NCBI GenBank assembly: GCA_965237595.1
Contig: CBDEFY010000005.1
Span: 1 to 64,000, forward strand
Length of the DNA stretch: 64,000 nt
Direction: 5' to 3'
From: UBA9611 sp965237595
GTDB taxonomy: Bacteria > Chloroflexota > Dehalococcoidia > Lucifugimonadales > UBA3495
Shown here: positions 62,276 through 64,000 of the stretch, one piece after another
Layout: each line of letters starts with the position of its first letter
Numbering within the stretch: the first letter of the stretch is position 1
Made by a program: the position numbers and the translations under genes
The notes under the pieces: generated by a model
The model's input: only the letters and a program-made list of their open reading frames with translations
The model's database searches: none
What the model was told of the DNA's origin: nothing

Positions 62276-63571
62276 GTCGCCACGTCAGTACCGGACGTTT
62301 GCCGCTCCCTGATGGAGAAGACGGCACCCGTGGCCAGAATCAAGAGCACGATGTTGGTCCAGATGGCAACGTCGTAAGTACCTCGGGTGTCATAGAGCAA
62401 TCCTCCTCAAGTACGCGCCAAGGCCGGACCCCAGCGGCATCACAGCGAACATGGCTCCATAAATGGTCCCCAACTGAGATATCCCAAAGCGGTCTAAGGC
62501 GTAGGCTGCTGTGATGGAGACCACGGCGTTCCAAGAGAACCCGACCAGGAGTATCCCCACCAGCAACGCCGGGATGCCCAGGGGAGGAATGTCGAGAAAG
62601 GGAATGCCCATGGACAACAAAACCGTGATGAATCCCAAGGCTCGCAGGTGGTAGGAGAGACTCAGCAATCTGCGGCGGCCGTGCCTGTCCGAAAGGTGCC
62701 CCAGCAACAACGCTCCAACCATCGCTGACGCTCCAATGAGGCTAAAGGCCCCCGCCGCCACCATCTTGTGGTATCCCAGGTCTTGAACGTAGGTGACGAA
62801 GTGAGCATTCACGAAGCTCATCGAATACCCTCAAACGAAGTAACCCAAGGTGAGCCTGGCGAACAGGGGAGTGCGTAAAGCTTCACGGAAAGTGGCGTCC
62901 CGCCCCAGTAATTTCTCATCGCCGGTTCCAAACCTACGACCACCACCAGACTCGCCTTCGGACGCGGTCAGGGGTTGCAGTCCCAAGTCCTGGGGCCGGT
63001 TCTTGATCAGTAAGAAACCGGCGGGCAGCACCAAGATAAGCAAGAGCAGAGCCAGGAACAAATAGGCCTCTCTCCAATCAAATAGCACCAAGAATATGGA
63101 AGCGGCCGGTACAAGAATCATCGCTCCGAACGACCCGGCGCCGCTGACCAGTCCCAGTGTCAGCCCCCTTCTGGTGTAAAACCAGGCGCTGACCACCTTT
63201 GTGAGAATGGGTCCGGTGCCCAGGGTGATTCCAATGCTCATGACGGCAAACAGGGCGTACAATTGGGCCAAGTTGCTGATAAAGGGGATCAACAGGAGTA
63301 TCGTCCCCATGACCACCACGCCGGAGAGGACGGCGGTCTTGGGGCTGTACCGGTCGGCCAGATAACCTGCCAGCGGCCTCAGCAGCCCCGAGAGCATGAA
63401 GGTCACTGCGAAGGCCAGGGACAGCGAGGCCCGGCTCCAACCGAACTCCTCGGTCATCGGCTTGAGGAACACGCCGAATGAGAACTGCCCTCCGGCAACG
63501 CCGAAGGACACCAGAACTCACCCAGCCACGACGAACCAGCCGTAGAATATTTTCCCGCCGAAGAGTCTCAT
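62276..63571 (-). CDS. MFS transporter with two in-frame UGA codons (possible selenoprotein)
   Basis: Start ATG at 63571 (MRLFGGKIFYGWFVVAG). UGA at 63520-63518 is residue 18 in helix 1 (VVAG-U-VLVSFG), and UGA at 62833-62831 is residue 247 in helix 7 (GYFV-U-GYSMSF). Between and after them the frame is a normal oxalate/monocarboxylate-type MFS (FSFGVFLKPMTEEFGWSRAS, DRYSPKTAVLSGVV, GHLSDRHGRRRLLS). Cys is common at both sites in related carriers as I recall them. Near 62408 one extra base shifts GAYLGGLLYD out of frame; the true end would be the TAG at 62278-62276. So it is either a transporter with two Sec residues and a sequencing error, or a pseudogene. Confidence 0.6.
62802..62820 (-). 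promoter_or_regulatory. SECIS-like hairpin after second UGA of the MFS gene
   Basis: TGAGC-TT pairs with AA-GCTCA, with one bulged T on the 3' side and loop CGTG. It begins 10 nt after the UGA. Weaker than the others. Confidence 0.4.
63489..63507 (-). promoter_or_regulatory. SECIS-like hairpin after first UGA of the MFS gene
   Basis: Eight-bp stem CCTTCGGC/GCCGGAGG (one G-U) with loop GTT, starting exactly 10 nt after the UGA. Same spacing and loop as in the second AhpD-like gene. Confidence 0.55.
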
Positions 63572-63844
63572 ATTCGCTTCACCCGGTGATCATTCTATCA
63601 ACGAAACTCGTCAGCCACATGGTTAATACTCCCGCCACAGAATTGACTCTTTTGGAATTTGGACCGTGGGCGTGCGGCCTCGTGGTCCGGTGCACTCCCC
63701 TCGATTCTATCGCCATTGTTAGCCCAATTGCCGCCCTGATTGACTCCCTACACGGCCGGTGTTAGATTCCTCCAAACCATTTTGGCAACCGATATAAGTA
63801 GCTCTGGCGGAGACAAAAATCCTGCAGGTTACGAGGGGGATGCC

Positions 63845-64000
63845 ATGGTAGTCAGATGGATTTTCAAATCGTTTGACCTTCTTCGAGGCACGAGGATTTT
63901 CCAGTTGGTGTGGCATCTGTTGACCGGAGTTAGCCGGTTAACGGACGAAGAGATTGTTGCGGCGAGCAAGGTGTTGGGTCCGGACGCTGTCCGGTATTCC
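63845..64000 (+). CDS. Partial hypothetical protein at the right edge
   Basis: Frame open from the ATG at 63845 to the window end (52 codons), with GAGGGGG upstream. LTDEEIVAASKVLGPDAVRY resembles the start of uncharacterised Vgr/peptidase-like proteins with a conserved LGPxAxRY motif, but too little is present to assign. Confidence 0.6.
   Translation, partial: MVVRWIFKSFDLLRGTRIFQLVWHLLTGVSRLTDEEIVAASKVLGPDAVRYS

Noticed and set aside
58607..62833. UGA reassigned to tryptophan in this organism
   Set aside because: TGA ends many intact genes here (for example dnaX and the PIN gene), and three of the UGAs replace catalytic Cys residues, not Trp.
1..64000. CRISPR arrays or a replication origin
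   Set aside because: No spaced direct-repeat array was seen, and no DnaA-box cluster or dnaA/dnaN context is present.

Overview
The window looks like a chromosomal segment from a free-living member of Chloroflexota, probably of the Dehalococcoidia/SAR202 kind. This is an inference from gene content: three luciferase-like (LLM) flavin/F420 oxidoreductases, two GMC oxidoreductases, CoA-transferases, an SMP-30 lactonase, a DUF5679 zinc ribbon, cobalamin genes and a dnaX-ebfC-recR-recO block. GTG and TTG starts are common. No plasmid or phage backbone and no CRISPR array is visible.

Layout. 1-4.4 kb: two FtsX-like ABC permeases on the minus strand, the first cut by the window edge. 4.8-7 kb: a decayed short-chain dehydrogenase and a two-subunit CoA-transferase. 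7.2-12 kb: a BNR-repeat protein, a Gfo/Idh/MocA oxidoreductase, an alpha/beta hydrolase and a frameshifted malate/tartrate-type dehydrogenase. 12.1-15.8 kb: a minus-strand cobalamin cluster (PduX-like threonine kinase, CobU, CobQ, histidine phosphatase). 16-24 kb: a DUF5679 mini-gene, a possible structured RNA, a class IV aminotransferase, SMP-30, a SolA-like oxidase, PAC2, an endonuclease III-like protein, argC and tRNA-Glu. 24.5-27.1 kb: a dCTP deaminase-like pseudogene split by a complete IS3-family element whose 3-bp target duplication is visible. 27.1-33 kb: ybeY and the dnaX-ebfC-recR-recO operon, with an extra TPR-like plus PIN-nuclease pair inserted before recR. 33-41 kb: biotin carboxylase debris with a BCCP, a GMC oxidoreductase, LysR, and a second IS flanked by a partial duplication of a FAD oxidase gene. 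41-58 kb: small hypotheticals, NUDIX, LLM enzymes, a histidine kinase coupled to a PstS-like lipoprotein, SRAP, MFS, an epoxide hydrolase, a sugar dehydrogenase and a second GMC.

The most interesting part is 58.2-63.6 kb. Two AhpD-like genes on opposite strands have an in-frame UGA exactly where the second Cys of the CxxC redox motif should be (CxxU). A TlpA/thioredoxin-like lipoprotein has UGA in place of the first Cys of WCxxC (UxxC). An MFS transporter reads through two further in-frame UGAs. Each UGA is followed by a short hairpin placed like a bacterial SECIS element. In four of the five cases the stem begins exactly 10 nt after UGA, and three of those have GUU in the apical loop. Conventional gene calling would break all four genes. 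I read the region as a cluster of selenoprotein genes in a Sec-decoding organism. The MFS case is less certain because its 3' end also carries a frameshift.

The window also carries many broken genes (SDR, dehydrogenase, ABC ATPase remnant, dCTP deaminase, biotin carboxylase, IS transposase), so either decay or sequencing error is common here. That is the main caution for any recoding claim.
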